DNA of 59,758 nucleotides from Agmasoma carcini (nom. nud.) (GCA_029232285.1 JAOXFI010000026.1:1-59758); one strand, 5' to 3'. Counted from the first letter of the stretch, positions 20,640-31,283 are shown. The notes: generated by a model from the sequence alone, not told the origin. A program made the numbers and translations.

Positions 20640-23429
20640 ATGTTAAGATATAGCACAATAAGTTGGTATTTCCACTTATATTTATTCCCATTCTATGCTA
20701 TACCTCTGGTCATTCCTTACTCTACAAAGGTAGTCCCATTGGTATTGGCATTCTCTTCCATCTTTATCTATCTCTCAACCTTTTGGACCGTCAAATCTTT
20801 GTTGTTTCAATGCTATAGAAAAGATAAGGCTGGCTTATTCGTCGTTTTTGATGGTAAACTTTGCAAAATTACAATTGAAAACAACAGAACCTTCATCTTC
20901 AAAGATCATCTAAAGTATGAAATTTTAAATGATAAAATTTTACTGGTCGAACCACAGTTGATGACCTTCAAGCAATATAAAAACCTAAAAAAACCATCCA
21001 ACTACAACATTCTACTACAAAATCAATTCAACGTCCCTAAACCTTCCTATGCCTCAATGTTTAAAGACTCCATTGTATCACCCTTATTCGTATTTCAGGT
21101 CTTTAGCTCTTCTTTAATGCTATTTGATCAATATGTCTATCAATCTTTATTTTCAATATTGTCAATATTCTTTATAGAGGCAGGTATGGTCTTTACTAGA
21201 TTTGTAACCCTTAAAATGTTTAGAACTATGGAAAGAAAAAACATAGAAGTAGAGCTTTTAGATGGTACTAGACAAAACACTGATTTATTAAAGTCAGGTG
21301 ATATAATTACATTCGATTCATCTTCACCTGTCCCATGTGACTTACTCATCTTAGAAGGATCGTGTGCTGTGAACGAGGCTATGCTCAGTGGTGAGTCTGT
21401 ACCCTTGACCAAAGTCAAATCACCTACATCAGATGAAATTATTGACTTTGATGCTCATAAAAAATATATTTTATTTGCAGGTACAAAAATTGAGAAAATC
21501 AACAATACTTTGAAATGTTATGTCCTTAGGACAGGCTTTTACACAGAGCAGGGTAAGCTCCTAAACAGAATGTTATCATCAGAAGAGGTCAAATATGATC
21601 CAGAAGCATTGAAATTCATATTTGTTTTGGTATTTATTTCAATATTTTCATCAATTTTTACTTTTTACAATTCTAAAAAAACAGGCTATGAATTATTTAT
21701 TGATTTAATAGTTCTCTTTACCAATTCTATACCATTTGAACTTCCTATGGAAATGTCATTAGCTATGAATAATGCTGTCAAAGAATTGATGAAGCTTAAA
21801 ATTTATTGTTTAGAGCCTTTTAGAATTGGACTTGCTGGAAAAGTTAAAGTATGTTGTTTTGATAAGACTGGAACCTTAACGGATACCAAACTTAAGCTAT
21901 TAGACATTAAATATGCCACTGATAAATCTGAAAAGCTTCTACCAGCATGCACAGAGATTTTCTTAATAGATAATGTACATAAGGGTGATCCTCTAGATAT
22001 GGCTATTTATGAAAGGTTAGGCTTATCAGATGAAATAATTGTCAAAAATTATAGTTTTACTAGTGAGAAAATGAGACAAACGGTTGTGTTAAATGACTAC
22101 GTAGTTGTGAAAGGTGCACCTGAAACGATCAAAAAATACCTAAAAGAAGTCCCTGAATATTATGATACTTATAATGACTATGCAAAGGATGGATACCGTG
22201 TCATTGCCCTAGCATACAAAGAATTTAAATATGTGTCTGGTGATCGTAAAGAATTTGAAACAAAATTGACATTTGGTGGTTTCTGTCTGTTTGGTACTAC
22301 TTTGAAAGATTCTGCAGTTGAAATGATCAAAGGATTACAGGATTCTGACCACAAAGTAGTGATGATAACAGGTGATAATTTGTTAACGGCCGAGAGTGTT
22401 GCAAAAAAGTTAAAATTTGATGAGGTTAAGCCGTGTGAAGGAAAGAATGTTTATGATATTAATATATTTGATTTTAATGTGTTTGGAAGAGCTGAACCTA
22501 AGCACAAGGAATATATTATAAGGAAGTTTAAGGAGAGGTATCCAGTGATGATGGTAGGTGATGGTACTAATGATGTGGGTGCTCTTAAAGCTGCTGATGT
22601 AGGTATTGCTATGTTAGAGGGTCAAATGACTAATGGACAGAGTTCAACCACAGAAAGGCCATTCAGTCAGCCCAATTTGAACCAACTCGCTGATAACATG
22701 GAAATATCAAGTGTGGCACCTGGTGATGCATCAGTTGCAGCCCCATTCTCTGTCAAGTCAAATTCACTTAGTTCTATTTTAGAGATTATTCAACAAGGAA
22801 GAAGTTCCTTAGTTACTACAATTCAAATGTACAAGATATTAGCGCTTTCATCTATTGTGAATGGGTTTGGTATGGCGCTTCTTGATATTGTTGGACTTAA
22901 ATATTCAGAGTCGCAGATGTTCTCTCTTGGTATTGTATCAGCTGTTGCTTTTAATGCTGTTTCTCATTCAACAAGACTGCCTCATATTTCTAAAAAGAAG
23001 CCTATTGATACTATTTTTCATAGATATATCATTTTGTCGTTGTTTTTGCAGTCCTTGATTCATGTGATTTGTTATGTTTTTGTATATTTGCATGTAGAGC
23101 ATCCGCCTTTGAAGTTAAAGTTTGAAGAGAGTCCTTATAACACGGTTATTTATGTTTTGCATTGTATACAAACGTTGTCGATGTTTGTTTGTAATTATAT
23201 AGGTAGACCATTTAGGGAGGATCTTAGTGAGAACAAGATATTGTTTATTTGTGTTGCTGGTATGACATTTTTTATTGGAAATGTACTTTTTGGGGTGATT
23301 CCTGAGGTTAATGATATGCTTCAAGTTGTTGATATATCAAAATACAGGATTTTTACAATTTCTTTGTGTTTATTTTGCTTTGGTGGTAGTTTTCTTATTG
23401 AAAAAATATGCTTTAATATTTTAGTATAA
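20640..23429 (+). CDS. SPF1: P5A-type ATPase (Spf1/ATP13A1-like)
   Basis: A 929-residue P-type ATPase, an ER transmembrane-helix dislocase in other eukaryotes. Seen in order: N-terminal hydrophobic helices, the actuator motif LSGES (residues 249-253), the P5A membrane signature PFELPMEMSLAMN (365-377; PPELPMELSxAVN in others), the phosphorylation site CFDKTGTLT with D408, and hinge GDGTNDVGALKAAD from 640 on. The substitution of the first Pro-Pro by Pro-Phe is unusual. The C-terminal helices run to the end. The protein is shorter than yeast Spf1 (1215 aa) but all catalytic parts are kept. The start ATG follows AAAAAATTTTCCCAACA. Confidence 0.92.
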   Translation: MLRYSTISWYFHLYLFPFYAIPLVIPYSTKVVPLVLAFSSIFIYLSTFWTVKSLLFQCYRKDKAGLFVVFDGKLCKITIENNRTFIFKDHLKYEILNDKILLVEPQLMTFKQYKNLKKPSNYNILLQNQFNVPKPSYASMFKDSIVSPLFVFQVFSSSLMLFDQYVYQSLFSILSIFFIEAGMVFTRFVTLKMFRTMERKNIEVELLDGTRQNTDLLKSGDIITFDSSSPVPCDLLILEGSCAVNEAMLSGESVPLTKVKSPTSDEIIDFDAHKKYILFAGTKIEKINNTLKCYVLRTGFYTEQGKLLNRMLSSEEVKYDPEALKFIFVLVFISIFSSIFTFYNSKKTGYELFIDLIVLFTNSIPFELPMEMSLAMNNAVKELMKLKIYCLEPFRIGLAGKVKVCCFDKTGTLTDTKLKLLDIKYATDKSEKLLPACTEIFLIDNVHKGDPLDMAIYERLGLSDEIIVKNYSFTSEKMRQTVVLNDYVVVKGAPETIKKYLKEVPEYYDTYNDYAKDGYRVIALAYKEFKYVSGDRKEFETKLTFGGFCLFGTTLKDSAVEMIKGLQDSDHKVVMITGDNLLTAESVAKKLKFDEVKPCEGKNVYDINIFDFNVFGRAEPKHKEYIIRKFKERYPVMMVGDGTNDVGALKAADVGIAMLEGQMTNGQSSTTERPFSQPNLNQLADNMEISSVAPGDASVAAPFSVKSNSLSSILEIIQQGRSSLVTTIQMYKILALSSIVNGFGMALLDIVGLKYSESQMFSLGIVSAVAFNAVSHSTRLPHISKKKPIDTIFHRYIILSLFLQSLIHVICYVFVYLHVEHPPLKLKFEESPYNTVIYVLHCIQTLSMFVCNYIGRPFREDLSENKILFICVAGMTFFIGNVLFGVIPEVNDMLQVVDISKYRIFTISLCLFCFGGSFLIEKICFNILV

Positions 23430-23636
23430 AAATAAAATTATTAAAATATTTTTTTATTGTTTAGGTTTAGTGGCAGTTTTCTTTTGGTTGTGACGTTCTT
23501 AATTGAATATTTATCATTATTAGAGATAAAACATCTTTTCTTGGATCAACTTATTAACATTATAATTTGATTTATTTATAAATACAAAATCTATAATTTT
23601 CAAAAAAAAATTCACATTTTTAATCAAATTTATTTA

Positions 23637-24971
23637 CTAAAACTCATCATCACTCTCAATAACATTTCCTTTTACAATCAATCGAGAATTATCAACTGAT
23701 GATTCAATATTTGCATTGTTTTTATAAAAATCTTCATTAACAATTGTTTGTGCTTTCTTTTTTCTTAATTTTTTTTGTTCAAAAGGCAAAATATATCTTG
23801 CAAGATTTCTAGGCTCATCTTTTAATGATTTAATGTAAGATTTAAAAAAATCATCAAAAAAATCTGAATTTACACGTTCCATAGCTTTTCTAGCCAATAC
23901 AAGATAGCTTGGTTTGTAAAAATAGTTTTTACAAACACATTTAAACATTTTCTTCAACAATTCAACAATCCTATCAACATTATTATCATATTCTAAACAT
24001 TGAAATATTCTTCTTACATGTGATTCATTAACGTTACCTTCATTAGTGTAAATATAGGACAATATAAGTGCACATTCATAAAAAACATCAGCTTTATCTA
24101 ACCCATTAAGCATAAGATTGACCAATTTAAAATTTGGCTCCATCCCAAGCTCTAAATAGCTTACATAATGCGTCAAAGCCAACTTTTTATAATCAAGTAT
24201 TAAATTTTCTAATTCTTCACTGTAAAATTTGTTAGGCTTGTAATTTAAAAAATCTAATCCAGATTCAATTTTCAAATCTAACAAGCTAAAAAGTGTTTTT
24301 TCCACTTGCTTGTATATTTCCATATAAATTCCTTCTTGATAATTCACCTTTAGTGTTTTAACTTCAATTATGTCTTTGTTTTTAAATAAAATTTCACTAT
24401 CAAAGACTCTCCTCTCAATCTCACGTATATATTCTAACTTTCTACTCTTTGTATCACTTTTATTCAATTTTTTAGAGGTTTTATCTTTAAAAACTAGATT
24501 TATCAAAAATAGTGATTCATATGTAAAAGTATGAGTCAATATGATGAAAAATCCCATATTATAGAGGATTGGTAGTATTTCTGAATTCTTAACTATCAAA
24601 ATACCTATAAATTCAAGTATTGTAGGTTCTTTGGTGTTATAAAATTTATCAGTTAAGAAAAATAAAAATTTCTTAGTAATAAAAAATTGAGGAATTCTTT
24701 TAGAATTACTAAAGACAGTCTTAAGTATTTGCAGACCTATTTTAAACTGGCGTGTCCTTAAACTTGATATTATTTTATCATAAGCTTTCCAGTTAAAGAA
24801 ATCTCTACACAATGAAGGGTTAGCCATGAGCAGCTTAAGTATTTGATCTAAATTGGCTGTAGAATGAGGAATTATTTGCTTATTGACATCAATTAGATTC
24901 TCTTTAAGTAAAAATAGCTCATCTCTAAGACCTTCCAACTGTTCTTTGTCTTCTTGCTCAAATTGTTCCAT
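23637..24971 (-). CDS. Helical-repeat protein, unknown, 444 aa
   Basis: Not recognised. The sequence is a chain of amphipathic helices (residues ~30-380) of ARM/HEAT-like character, with a basic segment QKKLRKKKAQ near 395 and an acidic end VIESDDEF. No enzyme motif. The start is supported by AAAATTTTTAA-ATG. It is convergent with SPF1 and on the same strand as RFC3 just upstream. It could be a scaffold in ribosome assembly or splicing; this is a guess from composition only. Confidence 0.6.
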   Translation of the reverse strand: MEQFEQEDKEQLEGLRDELFLLKENLIDVNKQIIPHSTANLDQILKLLMANPSLCRDFFNWKAYDKIISSLRTRQFKIGLQILKTVFSNSKRIPQFFITKKFLFFLTDKFYNTKEPTILEFIGILIVKNSEILPILYNMGFFIILTHTFTYESLFLINLVFKDKTSKKLNKSDTKSRKLEYIREIERRVFDSEILFKNKDIIEVKTLKVNYQEGIYMEIYKQVEKTLFSLLDLKIESGLDFLNYKPNKFYSEELENLILDYKKLALTHYVSYLELGMEPNFKLVNLMLNGLDKADVFYECALILSYIYTNEGNVNESHVRRIFQCLEYDNNVDRIVELLKKMFKCVCKNYFYKPSYLVLARKAMERVNSDFFDDFFKSYIKSLKDEPRNLARYILPFEQKKLRKKKAQTIVNEDFYKNNANIESSVDNSRLIVKGNVIESDDEF

Positions 24972-25029
24972 TTAAAAATTTTGAAAACATTTTTTAACTG
25001 AAATAATAATTTTACAATAGTTAATACTA

Positions 25030-25215
25030 ATCTGACTAACAGTGATTAATCTGACCGGCTAACTAACTAATCTAACATATATTACCATATTGATCTAACA
25101 TATATTACTAATATCTATCTAACATATATTAATATACTGATGTAACATATACTACCATATTGATCTAACATATATTAATATACTAATCTAACATATACTA
25201 ACCTAACATATATTA
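25030..25215. repeat. ~24-bp repeat (CTAACATATATTA)
   Basis: Eight or so diverged copies of [GA]ATCTAACATATATTA[AC]TATA in the spacer between RFC3 and the helical protein. Confidence 0.75.
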
Positions 25216-25255
25216 ACATAATATATATTTTTATCACATAAATTTATTATTTTCT

Positions 25256-26146
25256 CTATCTATTCAAAATAAAAATAGATATTATCATTTTCCTTTGTAA
25301 ATCTTCATTACACCCAACAGATATTCTAGATTCAATATCAGAGAAGCATTTAATGATTTCATACTTATTTTTCATATCACTCCTTATCACAAGGTCTCCT
25401 AACCTATCAATCATCCTAAGACAATCAACATCAGCGCTATTAAGAAGCTTAACCAATTCATCAAAGGTTTTTATCTTAAGTGATTCTAATATTTTATCAA
25501 AATCACCATCATCAATTATTTCATAGAACTTAAGTACATTATCTTCAGTTAATGATCCATATGTGCTTCTTAGCCCATCCAAATCATTCATAACCTTTCT
25601 CATGTCACCATCTCCATTTTTTAAGATCAAATTAATACCCTCATCAGTAAATTTAATATTTTCTTTAATACAAATTTCCTTAATTCTAGAATCTGAAAAT
25701 ACAGGACAAAATCTAAACTTAGTACATCTACTTTTAATAGGATCAATAATTTTTTTACTGTAATTGCATATAAAACAAAATCTTGTGTTTTTATAGTCCT
25801 CGATTATTCTTCTTAAGGCGTTCTGAGCATCACGACTCATTGAATCTGCCTCATCTAGGATGACTATTTTAGATTCTTTAGATTGCCATGATGAAAATTC
25901 TTTTATTCTTTGTCTTACTACGTTGATTCCACGTTCATCTGATGCGTTTAGCTCTAAAATATTTTTCTTAGAGTGATTTTTTAAAATAGCTCTTATGGCA
26001 GTAGTTTTACCTGTTCCTGGAGGACCATAAAAAAGCATATTTGGTAAGTTTGAAATGTTTAAAGATCTTAAACATTTCATGACTTCATTATTGCCAGCTA
26101 TTTCATCTAAGGAGGATGGTCTATATTTTTCACATAGTGATGACAT
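25256..26146 (-). CDS. RFC3: Replication factor C small subunit, Rfc3-type
   Basis: A clamp-loader AAA+ protein that loads PCNA. Seen: RFC box II EKYRP (6-10), Walker A GPPGTGKT (41-48), ELNASDERGINVVRQRIKEF (RFC boxes), Walker B VILDEAD (95-101), NTRFCFICNYSKKIIDPIKSRCTKFRF with the sensor and SRC arginine (139-141). The combination FYGPPGTGKTTAI, NTRFCFICNYSKK and CTKFRF is closer to yeast Rfc3 (human RFC5) than to Rfc2 or Rfc4. At 296 residues it is about 40 shorter than yeast Rfc3. The start is AAAAATTTTACCCAA-ATG. Confidence 0.85.
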   Translation of the reverse strand: MSSLCEKYRPSSLDEIAGNNEVMKCLRSLNISNLPNMLFYGPPGTGKTTAIRAILKNHSKKNILELNASDERGINVVRQRIKEFSSWQSKESKIVILDEADSMSRDAQNALRRIIEDYKNTRFCFICNYSKKIIDPIKSRCTKFRFCPVFSDSRIKEICIKENIKFTDEGINLILKNGDGDMRKVMNDLDGLRSTYGSLTEDNVLKFYEIIDDGDFDKILESLKIKTFDELVKLLNSADVDCLRMIDRLGDLVIRSDMKNKYEIIKCFSDIESRISVGCNEDLQRKMIISIFILNR

Positions 26147-26396
26147 TTGGGTAAAATTTTTAAAAAATAATTATATATAAGAGTATATATTGGAATATAT
26201 GTATATATATAGGGATGTATTAGAATATTTGTATATAATTGTATGTGTATATAAGAATATATAAGAATAATATATTATAAGAATATTATAAATATATCTT
26301 TTTATAATAATTATTGATCAATTTTATTTGGGTTTCTAACAAATAAGTTTTAGATCTGAAACAGTTGTAAATAAATGAAACTTTACTGTTGATTCC

Positions 26397-27404
26397 ATGG
26401 ATAACACTGCCAAAACACTTGAAGTATTGGGTGAGTTTATAGGAGACGATCTAGATGATATAAAAATAACTAACAGGCAAAGAGAAGCAATAAAAAAGTT
26501 GGTTTATCTTCCAACTGAAAGATTCTTGGATATGACAAAAGATATTGTTAATGAAATCAACAAAAGACTAGGCAGAGACTATAAAGAGGACGGTCCAATG
26601 TACGAAAAACTTACATCACTTACCAGTGAAAAATTTAGAAATCTTGTCATTGATGTATACCTTGTTTATAAGTACAGAGACACTGATGGACTAACTTCTG
26701 ACATTACAACTTTAATTTCAAACCTTAAGACTGACTATGATGAAATATTTTTGGAAAGAATCAAAAATCTTAATTTTATTCCTAAAATGGTAGAATATAA
26801 CAAATATGTAAAAACATCAAAATCTGTCAGAGTAGAAGTCGTTGAAGAGATCAATAAAGTCTTAAAAAGTGAAATAGACATGCAGACTGAGAATCTACTG
26901 GAAAGTTTATCATATCCCGCCATATTTCTAGAAAAATTAGACGAATCTGATATTTCCGAAAATCATGAATATTTGTACCATAAAAATAATATAAAATCAT
27001 TACAAGATGCTAAATTAGATTCACTTGTTAAGACAAGGTTAATAAGGAAGGAAATGATGTCAATAATATTTATTCTTATGACAAATGTTACCATTCCAAC
27101 TAATATTCATTTATTTAATTGTGAACTTCAAACTTTAATAGATATTTTAGAAAGTATAAAAAATGATATTTTAGGAAAGTCAAAAATTGATTTTAAGGAT
27201 GTTGGAGAACAAATAGTAATTTCTATTGAAAGTATATTGAGAAGGTCTAAGGAAATTGATTCATCTTTGATTGATGAAATGAAGATGCATTCAATGATGA
27301 TGGGGGCCTTAACATCTGCTATATCCAGAGCTGAAGGGTACAAGTTGGTGCTAGACTATGCTAAAGACTTTAAAAAGATAATGTTAAGTGTTGGAAATAA
27401 ATAA
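26397..27404 (+). CDS. Spa2/GIT-homology (SHD) protein, 335 aa
   Basis: Two SHD-like repeats are visible near the N-terminus: REAIKKLVYLPTERFLDM..DIVNEINKR (residues ~23-53) and YEKLTSLTSEKFRNLVIDVYLVYKYR (~64-90). They fit the SHD pattern (L-x2-L-x3-RF-x3-x3-DV-x-E-x2-RR) found in tandem in Spa2/Sph1 and GIT proteins, where it scaffolds MAP-kinase and polarity partners. The rest is helical with a charged, coiled-coil-like middle and end. The gene is divergent from RFC3 with ~250 bp between the starts. Polarity scaffolds in an intracellular parasite are interesting but the role here is inference. Confidence 0.55.
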   Translation: MDNTAKTLEVLGEFIGDDLDDIKITNRQREAIKKLVYLPTERFLDMTKDIVNEINKRLGRDYKEDGPMYEKLTSLTSEKFRNLVIDVYLVYKYRDTDGLTSDITTLISNLKTDYDEIFLERIKNLNFIPKMVEYNKYVKTSKSVRVEVVEEINKVLKSEIDMQTENLLESLSYPAIFLEKLDESDISENHEYLYHKNNIKSLQDAKLDSLVKTRLIRKEMMSIIFILMTNVTIPTNIHLFNCELQTLIDILESIKNDILGKSKIDFKDVGEQIVISIESILRRSKEIDSSLIDEMKMHSMMMGALTSAISRAEGYKLVLDYAKDFKKIMLSVGNK

Positions 27405-27639
27405 GCTTAGTGTTAGACAATCATATTTTATGTGATTAATTAGTTATGATAGGATATGATAAAATATGATCGGATATGGTAAGAATATAATAGAAATATG
27501 GTAGGATATGGCAGGGAATTTGATAAGATATGAATATAATAGAAATATGATAAGACATGATAGGGTTATAGTCAGATTAGAGATGATAAAAAAGTAATAA
27601 AATTGTTATTAAGATTTTTATATAGTTTTAAAGACATAC

Positions 27640-27990
27640 TTCGATGGCTAAGTGTGATATAACAGGTCAAGGGTTATTGAATGGCCTTTGAGAATAATCT
27701 TTTCACTTCAGTAAAATAATTTACGGTCGATAGACATACACCTTTTCTTCAATGGGAGGTAAGGATCACTTCTTGAGTTTATAAGTTATTTGGTGTTCGT
27801 AATAGCACTAGGCCTAGTTATAATATAATATGATGTCTAACTTTAACCATCTAAGACAATCAAGTTTTATCCTCTTTTTACCAAAATCGAAATTGTATGA
27901 TTATTGTACCTTCTAAATTCCATTTTATTTATTTTCTATGTTTACTGATATTTAAAATTATTTGTAGAAAATTGGAGGAAGGTTTTTAAT
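27640..27990 (-). repeat. R1 dispersed repeat, minus orientation
   Basis: Core CGTAATAGCACTAGGCC (reverse of the R1 core) near 27800, preceded by TTACGGTCGATAGACA and followed by CAATCAAGTTTTATCC and TTATTTGTAGAAAATTGGAG, blocks that occur in the same order in other minus-strand copies. Confidence 0.6.
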
Positions 27991-28187
27991 CATATTATGT
28001 TTATACATTGTATAATAAAATATATTAACTTAATAATATTAAACATAAGGTTGAAGTATAATAGTTAAAGTTTATTTATTATAAATATTTTAAGTTATTT
28101 GAATAAATTGTATCTCCTGTTTATAATTCATCAAATAAAAATTTCTAAAAATGGATAAGATGATCAGATTTTTATTTTTTTTAATAT

Positions 28188-28334
28188 TATAAAGGTTTTC
28201 GACCACCTTAAACATTATTGCAATCGAAATTTAAATTAGATTTGTATATTTTCACAATATTTACTATCATTATATACGTTTTTACAGTCACTATGTAAAT
28301 ATAAAAACAGTCAAGAAGGTCGAAAAATCTTATA
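28188..28334. mobile_element. MITE-like element with ~25-bp terminal inverted repeats
   Basis: Left end TATAAAGGTTTTCGACCACC pairs with right end GGTCGAAAAATCTTATA, with few mismatches over ~25 bp. The interior (~100 bp) is AT-rich and non-coding. A weaker pair of related ends (GGTGGGTCAA near 16620, TTTTTGACCACCTATTTT near 16795) suggests a family. Confidence 0.5.
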
Positions 28335-28603
28335 TAAACAAAATGTCGATTTAAAACAAATAAAATTGTTGTTTTGGTGATTATAAGTCAATAAAAATGA
28401 AAAACCTTGATAAAAATGGAAGATTATCCCTCTTATCAATTCGTATTCTCTAATTCAACTAACAATAAGTAAATTATAAAAATGGAAGGTTATCCCTCTT
28501 ATCCATCCGTGATTTAAATTAAATATATGCCGATTATAAAAAAGAAACCCCAATAATATTGAAATTTAAAAAAACAATAACATTATCTTTTACAACAATT
28601 AGT
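28335..28603. other. Intergenic, short duplicated block
   Basis: ATGGAAGATTATCCCTCTTA and ATGGAAGGTTATCCCTCTTA repeat at 28418 and 28481. Nothing else seen. Confidence 0.4.
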
Positions 28604-30010
28604 TTATTTATTAATAAACTCATCAAGCTTTCTAAGCAAGTGAATAAACCCACGAACAGGTCTACCAGTCGCTTCTCTTCCAAATATTTGACTATTATAA
28701 TCATCAACTTTAATACCTGCAATATCAAAATGTACATAATTAACATCATCATTAACAAACTTTTTTAAAAAAGATGCCGCATATGATGCTCCAAAATAAG
28801 GATTAGAATTTATATTACAAATATCAGCAACATTAGAATTTAAAACATCGTTAAATGGTAAAAATGGCATCCTCCAAAATGGATCATCAGATTCTTCTCC
28901 TGCTTCTGTAATTAAACTAGCCAATTCATCTGAATCAGTAAAAAAACCACCATAACCATTTCCTAAAGCTACTTTCATAGCACCTGTTAGAGTTGCAGCA
29001 TCAAATAAGTATTTAGGATTGTTTTTCTGAGCATATGATATTGCATCAGCAAGAATTAGCCGTCCTTCTGCATCTGTATTATTAATTTCAACAGAAATTC
29101 CCTTATGTCCTGTAAATACATCACCTGGTTTTGTAGCAGACCCTGATAGTAAATTTTCAACAAGAGGAATTGTTAAACTGATAGACATTCTTAATTTTAG
29201 TTTTACGGCCATTAAGAATGATGCTAATAGTGTTGCACCTCCCATCATATCCATTTTTTGCCTATGCATTTCTCTTGATGGTTTAATAGAAATACCACCT
29301 GAATCAAATGTTACACCTTTGCCAACCAAAGCCACATCCACCCTATCTTTACTGTTATATACTAAATGAAGTAACTTAGGTTGGTTATCACTACCATTTG
29401 ATACACTTAGAATTAAATTTAGATTTTTTTCAATTAAATTTTGTTTGTTTAATATTTCAAAATTAATATTTTGATTTTCAAATATTTTTTTTGTATATTC
29501 ACAAAATAGATGTGGAGTCATAAAATTTGCGGGAGTATCGCCTAGAAAACGTGCTAAGTTTTGAACATGAGCAAATTCCAAAGTTTTTGAGCTGGTTGTA
29601 AGTTTTAAGTTAAATTTTGATTTGTTTGATTTTAAAAAATCATAATTGTATGAAGCAATGACAAAGGCAAAGATGAAGTCATCTGAATGAGATGAACTTT
29701 CTATTGTTATTTCTATGTTCTGTTTTATATTTTTAGCTAAATAACCGGCAGCCTTTTTAACATTAAGTCTTGTTTGTTTAGGGTCAGGATTGGTAGAGCC
29801 GATAGATAGAAGGATGCCATTTTTATGATAAAAAAACTCACCTAACCTTCCTGTGGCATTACTTAGATGATTTTTTAAAGTTAAGTCTTGTGTATCACAT
29901 AATGATATGTTGTTGTTCTTGTCAAGTGAGAATAGATTGACTTTTAGATGTTCTTTAACATTTTTAGCTTCTAGTCTTTTTCTAAGAATATTAAAATCTA
30001 ACAAATCCAT
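28604..30010 (-). CDS. Leucyl aminopeptidase, M17 family
   Basis: A 468-residue cytosolic metallo-aminopeptidase that removes N-terminal residues in peptide turnover, normally a di-zinc hexamer. Metal ligands and active-site residues are in place: VGKGVTFDSGG (K231, D236), SIKP (K243), KMDMMGGA (D254) and the family signature NTDAEGRL (D313, E315, R317). The N-terminal ~160 residues are the usual variable domain. The length is normal for the family. The start is AAAAAATTTACC-ATG. No break or missing residue seen. Confidence 0.93.
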   Translation of the reverse strand: MDLLDFNILRKRLEAKNVKEHLKVNLFSLDKNNNISLCDTQDLTLKNHLSNATGRLGEFFYHKNGILLSIGSTNPDPKQTRLNVKKAAGYLAKNIKQNIEITIESSSHSDDFIFAFVIASYNYDFLKSNKSKFNLKLTTSSKTLEFAHVQNLARFLGDTPANFMTPHLFCEYTKKIFENQNINFEILNKQNLIEKNLNLILSVSNGSDNQPKLLHLVYNSKDRVDVALVGKGVTFDSGGISIKPSREMHRQKMDMMGGATLLASFLMAVKLKLRMSISLTIPLVENLLSGSATKPGDVFTGHKGISVEINNTDAEGRLILADAISYAQKNNPKYLFDAATLTGAMKVALGNGYGGFFTDSDELASLITEAGEESDDPFWRMPFLPFNDVLNSNVADICNINSNPYFGASYAASFLKKFVNDDVNYVHFDIAGIKVDDYNSQIFGREATGRPVRGFIHLLRKLDEFINK

Positions 30011-30022
30011 GGTAAATTTTTT
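30011..30022 (-). promoter_or_regulatory. AAATTT-type start signal of the M17 aminopeptidase
   Basis: AAAAAATTTACC directly before the ATG on the minus strand. Confidence 0.55.
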
Positions 30023-30109
30023 ATAAAATATTTTATAAGTGTTGAAATATTTAAATAAAGATAATATTATGGGTTTTAATTAATACTAAAGTTATGATAA
30101 ACAAAATAA

Positions 30110-30365
30110 TCATAAATACCATACCAGTCATACTAGTCATACCAGTCATAATATACCAGTCATACCAGTCATAATACCATACCAGTCATACCATATCATA
30201 AATACCATACCAGTCATACCATATCATAAATACCATACCAGTCATAATATACCAGTCATATTAGTCATACTAGTCATACCAGTCATACCATATCATAATA
30301 CCATACCATAAATACCATATCATAATACCATACCATAAATACCATACCAGTCATAACATAATACC
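30110..30365. repeat. ACCAGTCATACCATA minisatellite
   Basis: Mixed tandem units ACCAGTCAT, ACCATATCATA and AATACCAT over ~250 bp upstream of the aminopeptidase gene. Confidence 0.85.
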
Positions 30366-30421
30366 ATAAATAATTTATATTAATTATTTTATTTCATAAA
30401 GTTTGTTATTTTCTATATTAT

Positions 30422-30571
30422 TTAAAGTAACCCTCTTTTCTCCATGCATCTATAAGCGTGTCGTTTATATTTACTAACCTTAGCATAACCTTTACATACT
30501 ACACATCTAGCATAAACTCTTCTTTTAGGTTTATATACTTTATATTCAAATCTTGTCTCATTTTTGGCCAT
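30422..30571 (-). CDS. 49-aa basic protein with C-x2-C-x11-H-x3-C motif
   Basis: A short frame too small for routine ORF calling: MAKNETRFEYKVYKPKRR, then ARCVVCKGYAKVSKYKRH, then AYRCMEKRGLL and stop. It is strongly basic, with C-x2-C-x11-H-x3-C spacing of a possible zinc-binding site. AAAAAAATTTTTAAAAAATGGC upstream provides the local start signal. Size and charge suggest a ribosomal or RNA-binding protein; uS14 (S29) was considered because of R-x-C-x2-C...KY, but its second CxxC is missing. Identity not settled. Confidence 0.55.
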   Translation of the reverse strand: MAKNETRFEYKVYKPKRRVYARCVVCKGYAKVSKYKRHAYRCMEKRGLL

Positions 30572-31004
30572 GCCATTTTTTAAAAATTTTTTTAAAAGTA
30601 TAATAAAAAATTAAGTAATTGTTAATATATAAATATTTATTATAAAATTTGAATTAACTAATTTAAGAACCAATAAATTTATTAAAAATTGATCTCATTT
30701 CATACGTTTTAGGTTTGTAAACAATTTCATAATTTTTAATTTTAATAAAATAAAAACTTTAAATTATTCATAATTCAATTTTTTATAATTTTTATTTAGA
30801 TATCAAAAATTAATTTTATTGGTCATTTTTGTTTTAGAATAACGCTTTTTTATATAAAAAATTTTTTTACATTCTTTAACATGCTCAGGATTCACACCAC
30901 ATCAATAATTTTATAAAATCTATAATTGGACTTAAATTGATTCAAATATTGTACAGTAAATTAATTTTTACGTAAAAGGTAGTACTTTCAATTGTTAGTC
31001 TAGC

Positions 31005-31205
31005 AATAGGTCTGTGTCTGTCCAATATTAAGTCTTCAGCTCAATAGATCAGCACTAGTCCAATATTAGCCCTCCAGCACAATAGTCCAATATTAGCTCC
31101 CAATATTAGTTCAGTAATAGCCCAGCACTAGTCCAATATTAGCCCTCCAGCACAATAGACTAGCACCAGTCCAATATTAACCTTCCAGCACAATAATGGC
31201 CAAAC
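31005..31205. repeat. ~30-60-bp repeat (GTCCAATATTAGCCCTCCAG)
   Basis: At least six copies of AGTCCAATATTA, several followed by GCCCTCCAGCACAATAG, downstream of the GATA gene. Relatively GC-rich for the window. Confidence 0.75.
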
Positions 31206-31283
31206 AATAGTCCAACCAAATACATTGATCATCAATTCAAATAACTTAAATCAATTAAAAATATTTAATGATTGAACATTTAA

